A DNA stretch of 49,006 nt from Chromera velia. Its lineage: Eukaryota; Sar; Chromeraceae. Where the stretch lies: positions 1-49,006 of the forward strand of contig JAHBMJ010000380.1 in NCBI GenBank assembly GCA_018398765.1, in the 5' to 3' direction. Of the stretch, positions 1 through 13,400 are shown in pieces (within the stretch, counting starts at the first letter, position 1; every line of letters starts with the position of its first letter). A program made the translations under genes and the position numbers. Under the pieces are notes generated by a model that saw only the letters and a program-made list of their open reading frames with translations, did not search any database and had not been told where the DNA came from.

Positions 1-22
1 CCCCCCCCCCCCCCCCCCCCCC
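1..22. repeat. Poly-C homopolymer at the window edge
   Basis: The window opens with 22 consecutive C residues followed by a pyrimidine-rich tract. Long G/C homopolymers recur beside ambiguous bases elsewhere in this window (3291 and 21440-21458), so this may mark a contig edge or a sequencing limit rather than a biological element. Confidence 0.9.
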
Positions 23-127
23 TCTCCCTCTTTCTCTTGCTTCTCCTCCACCCCCTAGTGCCTCCCTCCCTTCCTTTCTCCTTCGTCCCTCCCTCCCTTG
101 ATCTCTCCTTCCTTCCTCCGCCTCTCC

Positions 128-130
<3 letters not shown>

Positions 131-159
<29 letters not shown>

Positions 160-195
160 CTCTCTCTGTGTGTGTGTGTGTGTATGTGTGTATGT
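131..195. repeat. (TG)n microsatellite
   Basis: TG dinucleotides run from 131, are interrupted by a short TC run near 160-167, and then resume. The tract lies between the pyrimidine-rich edge and the AT-rich island. No coding signal is visible around it. Confidence 0.9.
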
Positions 196-356
196 GACAG
201 TGTGCCTGTGTATATAACACTCAAACTATAAATCTAGCTATAGATTCTTTATTTTTGTTTTAAAAAATACTAAAAATTGATTGAAAAAAAATTTTTTTCT
301 TTTAATAAATAAACTTAATTGAAGTTGAAACCTAGGTTGAAACAGTACGCTTGCGG

Positions 357-406
357 GCTAGCTTGCGGGACCTTAGACCTGTATGTGCATGGGCCCGCAA
401 GCTAGC
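357..406. repeat. 13-bp perfect inverted repeat (potential hairpin)
   Basis: GCTAGCTTGCGGG at 357-369 is exactly reverse-complemented by CCCGCAAGCTAGC at 394-406, leaving a 24-nt loop. The last nine bases of the left arm (GCTTGCGGG, 361-369) also occur directly upstream at 349-357. The island is AT-rich, so a GC-rich stem here stands out. Function is unknown; it could be a fragment of a foldback element. Confidence 0.7.
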
Positions 407-487
407 ATTTAGGTTAGGGCCAGCTTTTACGCTAATTTAATATATGGACCGCAGGCTTAATGTTATGTTATGCTATGTTACTAGTAT

Positions 488-509
488 TTAGTATAGTATA
501 CTATACTAA
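488..509. repeat. 22-bp perfect palindrome
   Basis: The eleven bases TTAGTATAGTA are followed immediately by their exact reverse complement TACTATACTAA, with no spacer. It lies 80 bases downstream of the 13-bp inverted repeat in the same AT-rich island. Confidence 0.75.
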
Positions 510-626
510 GAGGATCGATAACGATAAGTAAATTCTTAGCCTGAATCTTAAGTAAAATCATTATAATTTATAAAGTATATATAAGTGCAGATGTAAGTTG
601 TATAACCTATTGTTGACATAATTAGA

Positions 627-657
<31 letters not shown>
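627..657 (-). repeat. (ATCA)n tail of the minus-strand retroelement
   Basis: GATT units repeat about eight times on the plus strand, which reads (AATC)n or (ATCA)n on the minus strand. It lies just past the 3' side of the minus-strand LINE relic, separated from a CCCTAGGG block (663-670) by five bases. Some non-LTR elements end in simple repeats instead of poly-A. The plus-strand LINE near 45.0 kb has the same arrangement. Confidence 0.7.
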
Positions 658-1860
658 ATGTTCCCTAGGGCCTTCCCGCTATGTCTATCTAGGGCCTTCC
701 CACTATGTCTATCTGTCGCCAGAGCTAGCAGGGCGGGGCGTTCCCCAGCCTAAGCTGAGGTATCAGACCCCGCCCTCGGGGTCCGCCAGAGTCTGTTGCC
801 CTGGCCGCTTCTGCATGATTGTTCGTTGTTCAAGCTACGGCTCTGGATCCGCGTTGGCTTTCCGGCCTGAAAATCGATCTGAAACGGCATGTGATTTGGG
901 CTTCCTCGCTCTTCTTGTTTACTTTATCAATCTTCTTCTGCGGCTCCCTCCTTCCCCACCCTAACGCTCCTTCGGTCGTCTCTAAGTTATCAATTGTCTC
1001 CTCATATTCTTTTGTTAGTCTCTTGATCGCCCGCTGCCTTCCGGTGATTCCTGCATGTCTGGCCGCCAGAGCGTCTCCCTCTATGTATCCGTACCGTCCT
1101 GTACACTCCTCAAACACCCTCCGTCTGAATGACGCCCATCCCAAAAACTCATCCACTCCGGTATGACATTCATTCAACAGAAAACAGAAAAGCATCGAGT
1201 TGTCCCTTTTTCCCTTTTCTCTGTTAAGCCCTTCTCTTTCTGTAGCTGCCTTTCTGGCTCTTTCTTCCATCTTGCTGTCCTATTTCTCTTCTATCTTTCT
1301 GAACATCTCTGCTCTCTCTCTGTTAAAAACAGGACATTCTGTCACCAGATGGATTTCATCTTCCACCACCTCGATTCCCAACCACCCTTGACAGAACTGG
1401 CATATCCTTTTCTGTAACGGCACTTCTCTCCCCCCCTTACCGGAATTTTTCCCTGAGTCGCAGCCACAGCCCTGTCTCCCACCCTGCATGTTGCTCTCCT
1501 CCTGTGTTCTGATCGCAGCGCCACTCTCGTATAGTAAAAAGAGGCTCTCCCTATTCTGTTTCTGTCTATTTTCATTGTTGAGCCAACCTTTCTACCTGCT
1601 CTGTCTTCAAACAAAGAAAGGTGGAGACGGTTTCCGTTTGAGACCTTTCTATGCACGTCAGCCATCATCACTCCTGTCAGTTCTGCCTTCTCCTGACTGC
1701 TCTTCTCTCTTATGTTTCTTTCTATTCTATGTGCAAACGCCTCTCTCTTCTTCTCGTCTAGCTCATTTTTTGTTCTCTTTAGCAGCCATCTCTCTATTCT
1801 GTCCACTCTCTCGTTGACTACCCGTGTTCCTCTCTGCCCTACGCTTCCTTTTAGTCTTTC
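658..1860 (-). mobile_element. Decayed C-terminal end of a non-LTR retrotransposon (LINE)
   Basis: On the minus strand, fragments in shifting frames give the typical post-reverse-transcriptase end of a LINE. A basic, Arg-rich stretch at about 1806-1500 contains FYYTRVALRSEH, like the conserved LxRLRxGH-type segment. Next comes a zinc-knuckle-like C-x2-C-x13-H-x4-CP motif (about 1290-1420, containing RICQFC and IHLVTECP). A terminal segment at 1270-830 contains VDEFLGWASFRRR. No reverse-transcriptase catalytic core is present, so the copy is 5' truncated, and frames are broken near 1280 and 1340-1490. The 3' part holds a duplicated 24-bp unit (667-714), CCCTAGGG and the ATCA tail. The family assignment rests on motif recognition only. 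Confidence 0.65.
667..714. repeat. 24-bp tandem duplication in the retroelement 3' region
   Basis: The unit at 667-690 is repeated at 691-714 with a single mismatch (g at 78, a at 702). It sits in what would be the 3' untranslated region of the minus-strand LINE relic, directly before the CCCTAGGG block and the ATCA tail. Confidence 0.85.
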
Positions 1861-2215
1861 AGAGATATTCTCCGACTAAGTCATCATCTTAGTTATGTAT
1901 ATAATATATATAAAAAGTTTACACATAGATTCACAATGTTCCAACGTATCACTGTATGCGCAGTCTAGTCTAAAGTCTAGTGCGCAGTGCAATGCACTGA
2001 CAGAGGCAAAAGATTTGTTTATCAACGTTGAACGTCGTTGTGCAGGAAGCTGCCAGGCAGGAGTGAATCTGTATGAATGTGCACTGAAGTGCTCGATGCA
2101 GCTGTGCCTAATCCGGCCTACCTGCTGGGTCGGTCTTTGTGGCTGCATGACGTGCCTGCAGATCGCAGGATAGATCGACGCAAGTCTCAACGTAAGAGAA
2201 AGCTTGCTTGATCGG

Positions 2216-2407
2216 CTAAACTAAATGTTTCTTTTCTGTTGACATGCTTGCATCGACAGGGGTCCGTCCGCTCAGTTTGACCAAAGGGCCATCGATCGGC
2301 GCCACTCTTGCCTCAAACTCCCTGCACGCATCTCTCGTACAACCAAAACTGAGGTCGACCATGCAGTGCTCCTGAAATCTCCCGAACCTCCACTCTTCAT
2401 CGGCCAT
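2216..2407 (-). CDS. Possible 63-residue protein, unknown
   Basis: A minus-strand frame begins with an ATG in a good context (cgATGG) and runs 63 codons, starting MADEEWRFGRFQEHCMVDL and ending in a TAG. Codon composition is balanced and the peptide is not a low-complexity product, unlike most open frames nearby. There is no signal peptide, membrane segment or domain I recognise. It could be a short gene, a first exon or chance. It is listed because it is the only protein-like frame in this gene-poor stretch. Confidence 0.22.
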   Translation of the reverse strand: MADEEWRFGRFQEHCMVDLSFGCTRDACREFEARVAPIDGPLVKLSGRTPVDASMSTEKKHLV

Positions 2408-2965
2408 CGTTCACCATGGACGCACGCATTCAGGGAAAGCAACCTTAAATTCGTCATTCATTGATTGTTCTACTACCTTTCGCAGGAGCAAGACGAGCAG
2501 TAGCACGTCGAGCGTCATCTTTCATTTTCTCATCTCTTCATTCATCCGTTTCATTTGTCTCTAGAGTCAGTCACTGGTATAGACAGTCGAGCTGTCAACC
2601 AGAAAGAGGGAAGGAGAGAGTCAGTCAAAGAAGGCGTGCAAGCAAACCACTAGGTTAAACCAAAAATAGAAAAAATAAGAAAACCGAATGGAAGGTTCAG
2701 GTTTAGGAGGGAAAAGGTACGAAGAACAAAAAAAAACTCAACCACATGTGGTTGTCATTGTTCTGTCAAAGGCGCAGTGAAGAGAGAGACATCTTCACCA
2801 ACAGAAAGACGCATTCTGACAAAAAAGGCACAGCAACTACGGTTGTAGGAAAAGAGACACAGACAAAAAAGAAGAGAAGGAAGACAAAGAAAGACACCCG
2901 TGGCACACACAAAAAGAGATCTAAGGAAGAAAGGCAGACCCATGCAAAGAAGAGACACCCAACCA

Positions 2966-3190
2966 CCCACACACCCACACCCACACCCACACACACGCAC
3001 GCACGAGGAGACGAAGAGGCAGGTAGACAGACAGCTGGGAAGGAAAGAAGGAAGGCAGATCAATCGATCGATCGAGAAGCCCATTTGGGAAGCCGCGAAG
3101 GCTGGTTCGGTTCGGTTCGGTTCAATCTTTCCCTACCTTTCCTATCACTACACGCGCACACGCACACACGCACGCACGCGCACAAATACA
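2966..3190. repeat. CA-rich microsatellites
   Basis: Two CA/CG-type tracts (about 2966-3003 and 3150-3187) flank short ATCG and TTCGG repeats. No coding potential is assigned; the open frames through them are repeat translations. Confidence 0.8.
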
Positions 3191-3286
3191 AACATAAACA
3201 TCGGGTGTATTGACAGCACACCTTTACGCTAAAGACATTGCCCTCCATACGGTCGAAATCACAACGATCACAGAGACAGAAAAGAA

Positions 3287-3321
3287 GGGGNGGGGGGGGG
3301 GGGGGAGAGAGAGAGAGAGAA
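3287..3321. repeat. Poly-G then (GA)n, with one undetermined base
   Basis: A run of G residues is interrupted by a single N at 3291 and followed by GA repeats. The N indicates that the true homopolymer length was not resolved. Confidence 0.9.
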
Positions 3322-5833
3322 ATGAAGTTCGATCGACAGAAATACTCGAAAGACCCACATTCTGCCCCACAAGACGAGACGAAAAGATGTGTCTGTTTCC
3401 ACTATTGTCAGACGACAACTGATTGGCCTCAGCTCCTAACTCTTCCTGCTCATCCTCTTCTTTACGCATATGCATTGAAGGAATCTGCTGTCCTGCAAGC
3501 ACCACCACCACCTGACTCTGCCAAGCAAACGGGAAAGAGTCGTTCACAGGCGTGCAGCCAGACAGTCAGACAGACAGCAGGGTGTATCGCAGACGCGTGA
3601 GAGGAACTTTTTCCTCGGTCGTCCAGAAAGAAAAACGAACAAAAAAACAAGCAAAGCTGCTTGCTTGCTTACTAATCGCGAAGGAAGTGTCTTTGGGTCC
3701 TGGTGCACATGAAAACGTACTAAGCATGAAAAACTCATTTCATTGCACTCCAACACTTACGTGCCTGCACAATTTGTTTTAACCCTGCAGACCCCCTCCC
3801 TCATTGTTTACATCCCTCCTGGTACCTTTGAATTTGACTCTTCTCACTCTCCCCCCTCCCATCTGCACGGTTCGGACGAGCGCGTTTGTGCGACAGTGTG
3901 TGCGTCTGAACCAAGTTGGAAAATGCACACGCGAAGGGAAAGAGAGAGACGGCACAGCTTGCCAACCCTTCTTTCCTCCGCTGCTCCGGCTAGGCGCATT
4001 TTTAAAGAAGCACGTCTGTCCGCACACATTTTCTCGTTGGGCCTTATTTGTGTGAGTGTTGAACATGTGTGAAGACACGACAGGACTCGGCAAGATCGGT
4101 GTGAAGATTTTGTGCCACTTTGTTTTCCCTCCCTCGCTCCGTTCCTGTCAGTCCGGCTGGGCAAGACAGGGCATGAAACACAAAGAAAGAAAACCAATCA
4201 CAACAGTCCAACAGGAATTCAGAGAGGTCTCTCGCATCCTCAATCCCTCCCTCCCTGTTGCTATCTTCTCTGGATTGAGCGATCCTTCCATTCGTCTTCT
4301 TCTCTTCCGTTCCCTTCCTTGTTCTCCAAACAAACACAGGTGGCTGCATGTGTCGGGGTCCTTGTGATCATTCCGAGATCGCTCACGCACTTACTCGGCC
4401 ACATGCAGTGAGTGCCTGCCTTTCTTGCTTGGCGATGAGCCCGCAGTCTCGTCAACAGACGGAATCCGAAAAATGGGGGCTCACTCTTCTCTCTCTTCTC
4501 TGAATTCCGCTCGATCGCAAAACTGCATGAGGGGGGAGAGTGACTCTCTTTCTTTCTGGTCAGAAAGGAAAAGTCACTGGAAGGCGAAAACACACCTGCA
4601 TGCTTAGTGACAGAAGTCTTAGAAAAAGGGGCAGAAGGAGAAGAAGGAAGGACGGGAGGTCTCCGACCGACATGACGACATGGAGGACTGATCTGTCCGG
4701 ATTCAGGAAGGAAAGGTCAAGAGAGAGAAGGAAGGAGAAGAACCAGGACTAAGCTGGCAACGTACAAGAAGATTTCGCTCTCTTCTTTCAGCTTGAACTT
4801 TCTTGAACAATCGGCGATGCACAAGAAACGAATACAGAGCACACAAGAGGGCGGAAGGGCACTGGAGGAAGATGTGGGCGGGAACAGAGAAAGTGCACAA
4901 AAGAATTCAAGAGGACAGTTGGGAGAGGAGTGAGATGCATGCAAGAAGAAAGTGAGAAAAAACCCACGGATGAATGTGTGTGAGAGAGGAAAGGATAGAG
5001 GAATCAACTAGAGGACCGAGGAGGACAAATGAAGACACGACGAGAGAGAACTAACTTGACTTCTTTCATGCCAGCAGCAGGACAGGAAGGAGTCAGCACC
5101 CCACAGCAGTCTCTCTATGCTCCGATAGAACTGCCTGGGAGGGCCTGTCAGATCTGAAGATCTCACAACCCACCGGGGGTTAATGGAAAAAGAAATTAAG
5201 GGATGAGGAAGAACGGTACAGTAGGGAAACAAGCAATGTGAAAACAAATTAACTTAATAAGAAACAAGCTGACCGATCGAACTCGTATGCATGTTTTCTC
5301 TTTGGTGAGGATCTTTTCCGGTTCTTCAGAGAGCGGGCAAGCAAGCAAGAAGACCAAAATCCAAAGCCAGCCCTCGGCGGGGTGGCTGTACGGTCTTTCT
5401 CCCTCTCTGAAGCAAGGAACCAACACATCAATGAACGACGTAACGAATAATACTAGGCATAATTCTACCGCCCCTTGCCTCTTGTCGCCTTCTTCTTCTC
5501 TTTCGAAGCTTCGTGTTTGCTGTAGCTTTCCCTTCCCCAGTGCTTTTTGTGTGCTCTACAGTTCACAGCCGTGCGTGCTTCCTTCCCATCTCGTCCCTCG
5601 AGATCTGCCGTCTAACGGCATCCCCGGACTCTTGTCACATCCGCGCTTCCAACTTCTTTTACTTTCAGCCTCTCTGTCTGTCTTCTGCATTCTTTGGTGG
5701 GACGCTCTGGGTCGCGGCGTGTTTGTGACAGGGGTCACTCTCCCTGCCTGCCTGCCTCTACAGTCTGTCGGTCTGTCTGTCCGCCTTCAGTCTTCAAAAT
5801 TCTTTCTTCTTTTTACTCTCTCTCTCGATGACA

Positions 5834-6125
5834 GGACTTTCCTTTGCCATCTGCCGGGAACTCCGAAAAAGGACTCAAGGCAGAGAGAGAAGTAAAGAAA
5901 GAAGAACGGCCAGGTAGCTCTGATCGAGGGACAGAAGGAGTGCCCGACCAACTCGTACATTTAGAAATGGGGCTGCAAGATGCAATGGCTGACCAACTCA
6001 CAGACACGCAGGCCAGCCAGCAGGCAGCACAAACACTGTACCCACCCTCTTTTTCAATATTTTGCAGAGACCAGCCAGACAGGTCATCAACACACATCAT
6101 TGCATTCAAAACAAAGCAAGTATAG
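5834..6125 (+). CDS. Possible orphan exon, unknown product
   Basis: A pyrimidine-rich tract ending in cgatgacag (to 5833) could be a splice acceptor. It is followed in phase 0 by a polar, non-repetitive frame starting DFPLPSAGNSEKGLKAE and containing QLVHLEMGLQDAMADQL, open to a stop at 6125. The peptide is charged and resembles real coding sequence more than its neighbours do. I found no convincing upstream exon, start codon or homologous family. It may equally be chance. Confidence 0.22.
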
Positions 6126-6834
6126 AGCAAGGCAAAAGGATCGTCAGAAGTCAGAAAAACGGAACAGAGAAAGGGCACGGCTTTCCACTCACGAGCCAGG
6201 CAAACAACTTGACCTCCCCTTTTCTCTCCTCTTCACTCAGTCTGTGAACCGCTTTTCCTTCTGCCAATGTTTTCACTGTCGGGGGATAAGAAACGAGCCT
6301 CACTGACTCTTTCCCGCCTTTCTCCTTCCCCCCGTCCCTCTCGCTGAGGACGGACGGGACGCTCCCATCGTGTTAAATCCACTATCCACCCTTCACATCT
6401 ACACACACACACACACACACGGACATGGTGCTGTACTCTCTTGACTCCCCTCCGTCTCTGTGGACCGGTGCATGATCAAATCTTCTACCAAAATGACAGT
6501 GAAAATAGAAAACGACGAAGAAATGTAAAAATAAGGGCACAGAAGTAAAGAATAGAAACAACAGATAGATAGATGGATCCGTCCAAAGACTGACTTTTCT
6601 GTCTGTCTTTTTCCCGATGTTCTCTCGAAACAGACAGCACGCGTGCGCACGTGCAGAAGAGGGCACAAAGGAGCGAAACTCGTACAGAATAGAGGGGGGG
6701 AGAAGGAAGAAGGAAAGAGAAGTTTCGTATCGAATCGGATTCATAATTGATTTTTCCTAACAAACGAAGAAAGAACATGCACCCCAAAAATCCCCCCGAT
6801 GCATCCATCCCCTCGCATGACTCCCCCTCCTAGC
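6126..6834. other. Gene-free stretch with a short CA repeat
   Basis: No frame here has convincing coding character. A short (CA)n tract lies near 6401-6420. The right part would be the 3' flank of the minus-strand KNTF-box gene that ends at 6835. Confidence 0.5.
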
Positions 6835-9129
6835 TCACTCGTGGGGGCTGTCACAGTAGTCTCCTGCCGCAAGGGAAGAAGAGGGAGCAGAACAGCAAGG
6901 AGACGAAGAAGCGGAACAAGACGACGAGTGAGAAGAAGATTGCTCTCTCACTGTTCCTCCCTGATCCCCTCCCACCCTTCTTCGAGCCCGCAATCTCTCA
7001 CGGTGTCCATTGCTACCGCATCCACCCCCACTCACAGAACCCACACCGCCTGATGATCGGGTCCCCCCACCCCCCTGGCCTTCACTTCTTCTTTCCGCAT
7101 CGGGCGATAGGGGAGCAGGACGAGACGCGTCTGTCTGAGACACACGGATTGTTGGGGCAGTGGGAGGGGGGGTTGGGAAGATTCCGTCTCCCCGTGTGCG
7201 GCTTCCGAATGGAGAAAACAGCGGAGAGAACGGAGCAGTCGCAGCTCGGCCGCTGCCAGAGCCGAGCAGGCCCACCTGAGGAGAGGCTGCAGAAAATGCA
7301 TGAGCCCCCCCGACAACGCGCCGCGCTGCTCCTCCTTCACCGGCGAGGCTGTACGCCCTCCGCCTGTCCATCTCCCCATGAAATTCCCCCCCATCCGTCC
7401 CCACGCCCACCGCACCCACCCTCGCCAAAAGCGGAGACGGAAGAATGGGGGGAGACACTTCGACAGACTGCACCTGTGCGGGTGGTGCTGTAGGAAGCAG
7501 CGGTGACCGCTGCTGCATTTGCACTGCCTGAACGGGCACCTGTCTGCCTGCTGCTGCTGCTGCTGCTGCACTCTGGGTACTTGAGGGATCCCGTGCTGGT
7601 CTACTCTGATCCCATGCAGATGCTAGGACAGAGAAGGATGGAGGCACCATCAGGGGGGGGGGCAAGGCTGCAGGGGCAGCGAAACCTCGAACGAATTCGG
7701 CTGCCCGAGCCCCAGGCTGTATCACCACGCCCACTGTGTGGGCATAACACACTTGGTGGAGTGGGTGCTGAGGTACCTCCTCATCTCTGCTGCCTCTAGG
7801 GACGTCAAGGACCAATCCGCGCATGAGCAGATTGTCACTTTCCTCTGTTTCTCCACCCCCCCCTTGGCTCACCGTCGGCCTCTGTCGACGAACAGGAAGC
7901 GGAGGGGCGGTGGTGCCGGGAGTGGACAGGAGAGGAGCTGCCATTGTGGATTTGACAGTATCGTGACGGGAGGAGCATATGTCAGGTGGGAGTGCGGTGG
8001 AGAGGGAGTGGAATCTGGAATGATCGTGGCTGTCCTCTTCACCATTGGGCTTCTTCGATAACTCTGCACATGTCTCGTGCGGTGGTGTGTGAGAACAGTC
8101 ACACGATGCCAGCATCTCCCCATACTCCTCTGTCCCCTCCTCCTCGTCCTCTGACACCTCGACCTCCTCTTCCCTGCATGACCCACAGGGAACTCCCTCC
8201 TCCCCCCCACACTCCTCTTCCTCCTCCCTCTGCCCATCTTCTTCTTCCACCCCCCCCTCCTCCTCCTCCACAGTTGGACACTCAGCGTCTCCGTCTGAGT
8301 ACCGCAAGGCCCTCTCCTTCTCCTGCTTGATTCTCCGAATTCTTTTCTTCTTCTCGTACCGAGCCCGATTCCGAGCAGCCCGCATTGCTGGTGTCGGAGG
8401 AACTGCACAAGTTCATCAATTACACACCGTCACGGACGGAGAGGGTGAAAAAAAAAAGGTGGGAGTCGGCCTTCCCCCCCTCACTGTCTGTCAAAGAGAC
8501 CAAACACTTGTGCAAGACATGGAAGAAGAGAATTGGAAAGGGCGGGAAATGCAGAAGGAGGAAACGGCAGTGGGAAAACAACGAGTACTCTGAGTTCTTG
8601 AGGGAGACTGCGGGACTGACGTGGTTTGCAGAAGTGACAGGTCACACATAGCCAGCCCCTTCGGCAACCCTGCAGAAGCACAGAGAAATTTGTATCAAGA
8701 TACCTTTGGAGTTGTGCATAAAGGAAGCAAAGCGCAGAGCAGGTGCCTTGCCGCAGCAACGGTGGCTTCACGGACCTTCCCTGAGTTCACAAAGAAGCAA
8801 GCCTTCATCGGGCAATTTCCTGCAGGCCTGTGTCCGAGAGACCCAATGCTTCCCAAGGAATGCAAAAATTTACCACACCCTGCGTTTGCGAGAACAGGAA
8901 CGCCATCATCATCAAAAAAGTAGGACTCTGGGAGGGCGGGTTCTGATCTCTGCCTCCGAGTAGTAGGTGCAGGTGGGTCCTCAGTAAAGTCTGGTCTCTC
9001 TTTCACTTCTACGAAGGTATTCTTCCTGTACAGACGCATATTTCCAAAAACGCGAAAGTCTGACGAGGACTGCTGCTGCTGGCTTGCCGCAGCAGGTACG
9101 CCAGCATCATTTTTTACCTCACTGGTCAT
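6835..9129 (-). CDS. Two-exon protein with a KNTF box and a basic/acidic region, unknown function
   Basis: Exon 1 is 9129-8874 (an in-frame ATG also exists upstream at 9189). Exon 2 is 8402-6835. The 471-base intron has a GTAAAT donor and a TGTGCAG acceptor, and phase 1 is kept on both sides. The predicted protein is about 607 residues. The N-terminus contains MRLYRKNTFVEVKERPDF followed by RRQRSEPALPESYFFDDDG; a KNTF box plus an RSxxA/P element is a pattern I recall from the N-termini of many dinoflagellate and chromerid proteins. Exon 2 opens with a basic segment (RARYEKKKRIRRIKQEKE, a possible nuclear signal), then a Glu-rich acidic stretch, then about 400 residues rich in Ser, Pro, Gly and Ala that look disordered. 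No catalytic domain is visible. The gene diverges from RPL11 across about 480 bases. Confidence 0.55.
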
Positions 9130-9611
9130 GTCGCAGATGCGATGGACAGCCTTATAAGAGGAAGACTTCGAACGGACGACTGCAGTCAAAGAACACCATC
9201 GCTTGTCCTTTCCTTCAGGAAATCATATTTACTACGGCTTCCATGGGTGATCTGCTAGCTTCTTCTGGGGCATGGCTGGCTGTCGGCGAACTCTTTGCCG
9301 GATGTCTCATGTCAAAACGACCCCTTCTCTTCTTCGCTTCAAACATCCTTCATCAAACGTACGTACGCCGTTGAAATCTTCATGCGCAGGGCTGCCAAAA
9401 AAAAATAAATGCGGCGCGCGCACGCGCATATGTGCATGTTTGAATTTGCGGAGGCCTCGGCATGCCCGGCATTGTGGCATTGCCGTGGCCCCCGGTCGGA
9501 TCTTTCCCGCACACGCCCAAGAACAGAAAAACCGGTCGATCCACCAGACTTCCCCAACTTCCCCCTCGGAGAGGATTCCTTCGGATGAACAGTGGCCTAT
9601 TGGATATCGGA
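9130..9611. promoter_or_regulatory. Divergent intergenic region, likely bidirectional promoter
   Basis: These 482 bases separate the start of the minus-strand KNTF-box gene from the first codon of RPL11 on the plus strand. Both promoters and 5' untranslated regions must lie here. The core contains a CG/CA-rich block near 9411-9435. I cannot point to a TATA box or a named motif; the call rests on the head-to-head arrangement. Confidence 0.4.
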
Positions 9612-12126
<2,515 letters not shown>

Positions 12127-13266
12127 GCTTGCGTTCAATCAATGAGAAGACAGGGGAGGAGAGGGAGGATCGGGCGTGGACTACTCAGATGGTCTGCACT
12201 GATTTCTCTCGCTCTGGTCCCGTCTCATGAGATCTCCGACGTGCTTTCTGCGGGGTCGACGGCGGCTTGATGACTGTCGATCGAGAGATTGATTGAGGGC
12301 CCCTCGCTGACCTAGGTGGGGAAAGTTTTCGGTCAAGCTAGACATCGATTTTCAGACAGCTGTCGCCATTGCACTTCGCTAGATCGCCACCGACTCCGAA
12401 GGCCTCCCTGAATCATATCTATGCAGTCAAAGTCCAGAAATTCCAGTATACAGAATCTTCTAGAAAGTCTTTTTTAATCGTAAGTTTGGCAGCTTACACT
12501 AAAAGAAAGCTGAAAAAAAATCTTGTCACCGTTTTTATCTAGTTTATGTCTTAACTGTGAGAAAAATTATATCGCCCTGATTAATTAAATTGATTCTAAA
12601 ATTGATTGAAGTTGCGAGTACTTATTTTACGCATGGGTTTCTTATTTTTTCTAACATTTTTTTTTTCAGTAGTTTAATATAGGGGTCTTAGTTCTATAGC
12701 TCTAATTTTGGCGACTTGGGACATATAAAAGCTTGCATTACCACTGGTCTTTTTAGATCGTCCCTCAGGCTCCACCTTAATTTGGTCCTTAAAAAATAAA
12801 ATATGTTCTTTGTCTGGAATTTTACCATGATGAATGCTAGGATGAATGCTAAGATAATATGATAAATCGAAGAGGATTTTAACCATAGATTTATATGAAG
12901 CCATCCATTTATTTATCTGCTATGGTCGGTCAAAATCCCATGACAAATAGTGCAACTATGTAGTAGTATAGACATACTCAGCCAACTGTTTTCTCTCCAA
13001 TGATTTTGACAATGAAATTATCTCTACTGAAAAGAAATAGTGCAGATATGGCATGAAGACGGAAGTAGAGCGGAGGACATGAATCAACGAGAGGGCGAGA
13101 GCAAACGAGAGAAAGAGATCGACGGGAACGAGCGAGCTATAAATAACCAGGCCTTTTGAGACTGAGAGAAAAAGACAAAGCCTGAGCGAAGGAAAAGAGG
13201 AAGAAAAAAACAGAAGAGAAAACGTGACGTACATACGCACACATACACATACACACACACAAACAC

Positions 13267-13312
<46 letters not shown>

Positions 13313-13400
13313 GAGAAACAATTTTTTGAAACGAAGACAGAAAGAAGAAAGTCTTAGAGAAAAGAGTCAATCATAGAGGTCGGGGAGGACAGAAAGGAAA
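12127..13400. other. RPL11 3' flank and AT-rich intergenic DNA
   Basis: No gene is visible. Just after RPL11 lies a short motif (12288-12320) that on the minus strand reads CCACCTAGG, a spacer, then CAATCAATC. This is a weak echo of the LINE 3' end described elsewhere. From 12400 to 12960 the DNA is AT-rich with poly-T near 12654-12666. Beyond it are purine-rich tracts and an (AG)n microsatellite. Confidence 0.5.
13269..13302. repeat. (AG)n microsatellite
   Basis: A pure AG dinucleotide run preceded by a short CA-rich segment (13230-13265). Confidence 0.9.

Larger units (their letters stand above)
200..626. other. AT-rich island without a recognisable gene
   Basis: This stretch is clearly AT-richer than the flanking DNA and has no open frame of note. 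It contains a 13-bp perfect inverted repeat (357-369 against 394-406), a 22-bp perfect palindrome (488-509) and several TTATG-type short repeats near 460-480. It ends at the simple-repeat tail of the minus-strand retroelement relic. I see no RNA gene or promoter that I can name. Confidence 0.6.
1870..5830. other. Long gene-poor, low-complexity stretch
   Basis: About 4 kb has only short, compositionally biased open frames. It holds purine-rich and CA-rich tracts near 2746-3190, a poly-G plus GA run at 3287-3321 with one ambiguous base at 3291, a TTCGG repeat near 3108-3124 and an ATCG repeat near 3058-3076. Apart from a possible 63-codon gene at 2216-2407, I find no exon with convincing splice borders. 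Introns or untranslated regions of an unrecognised gene cannot be excluded. Confidence 0.5.

Noticed and set aside
2746-3232. Open frames rich in Lys, Thr and His
   Set aside because: They are translations of CA and GA microsatellites.
5287-5895. A 202-codon plus-strand open frame
   Set aside because: Composition is Ser/Leu/Cys-rich from pyrimidine-rich DNA, with no domain or splice support. It overlaps a more protein-like frame at its right end.
7032-8408. Alternative minus-strand and plus-strand frames over the KNTF-box gene exon 2
   Set aside because: Only the 516-codon frame is open throughout and joins exon 1 in phase; the others are shadows of GC-rich sequence.
12288-12320. Third copy of the LINE 3' terminus
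   Set aside because: Only two ATCA-like units and a longer spacer are present, and no LINE sequence is recognisable beside it; kept only as a remark.
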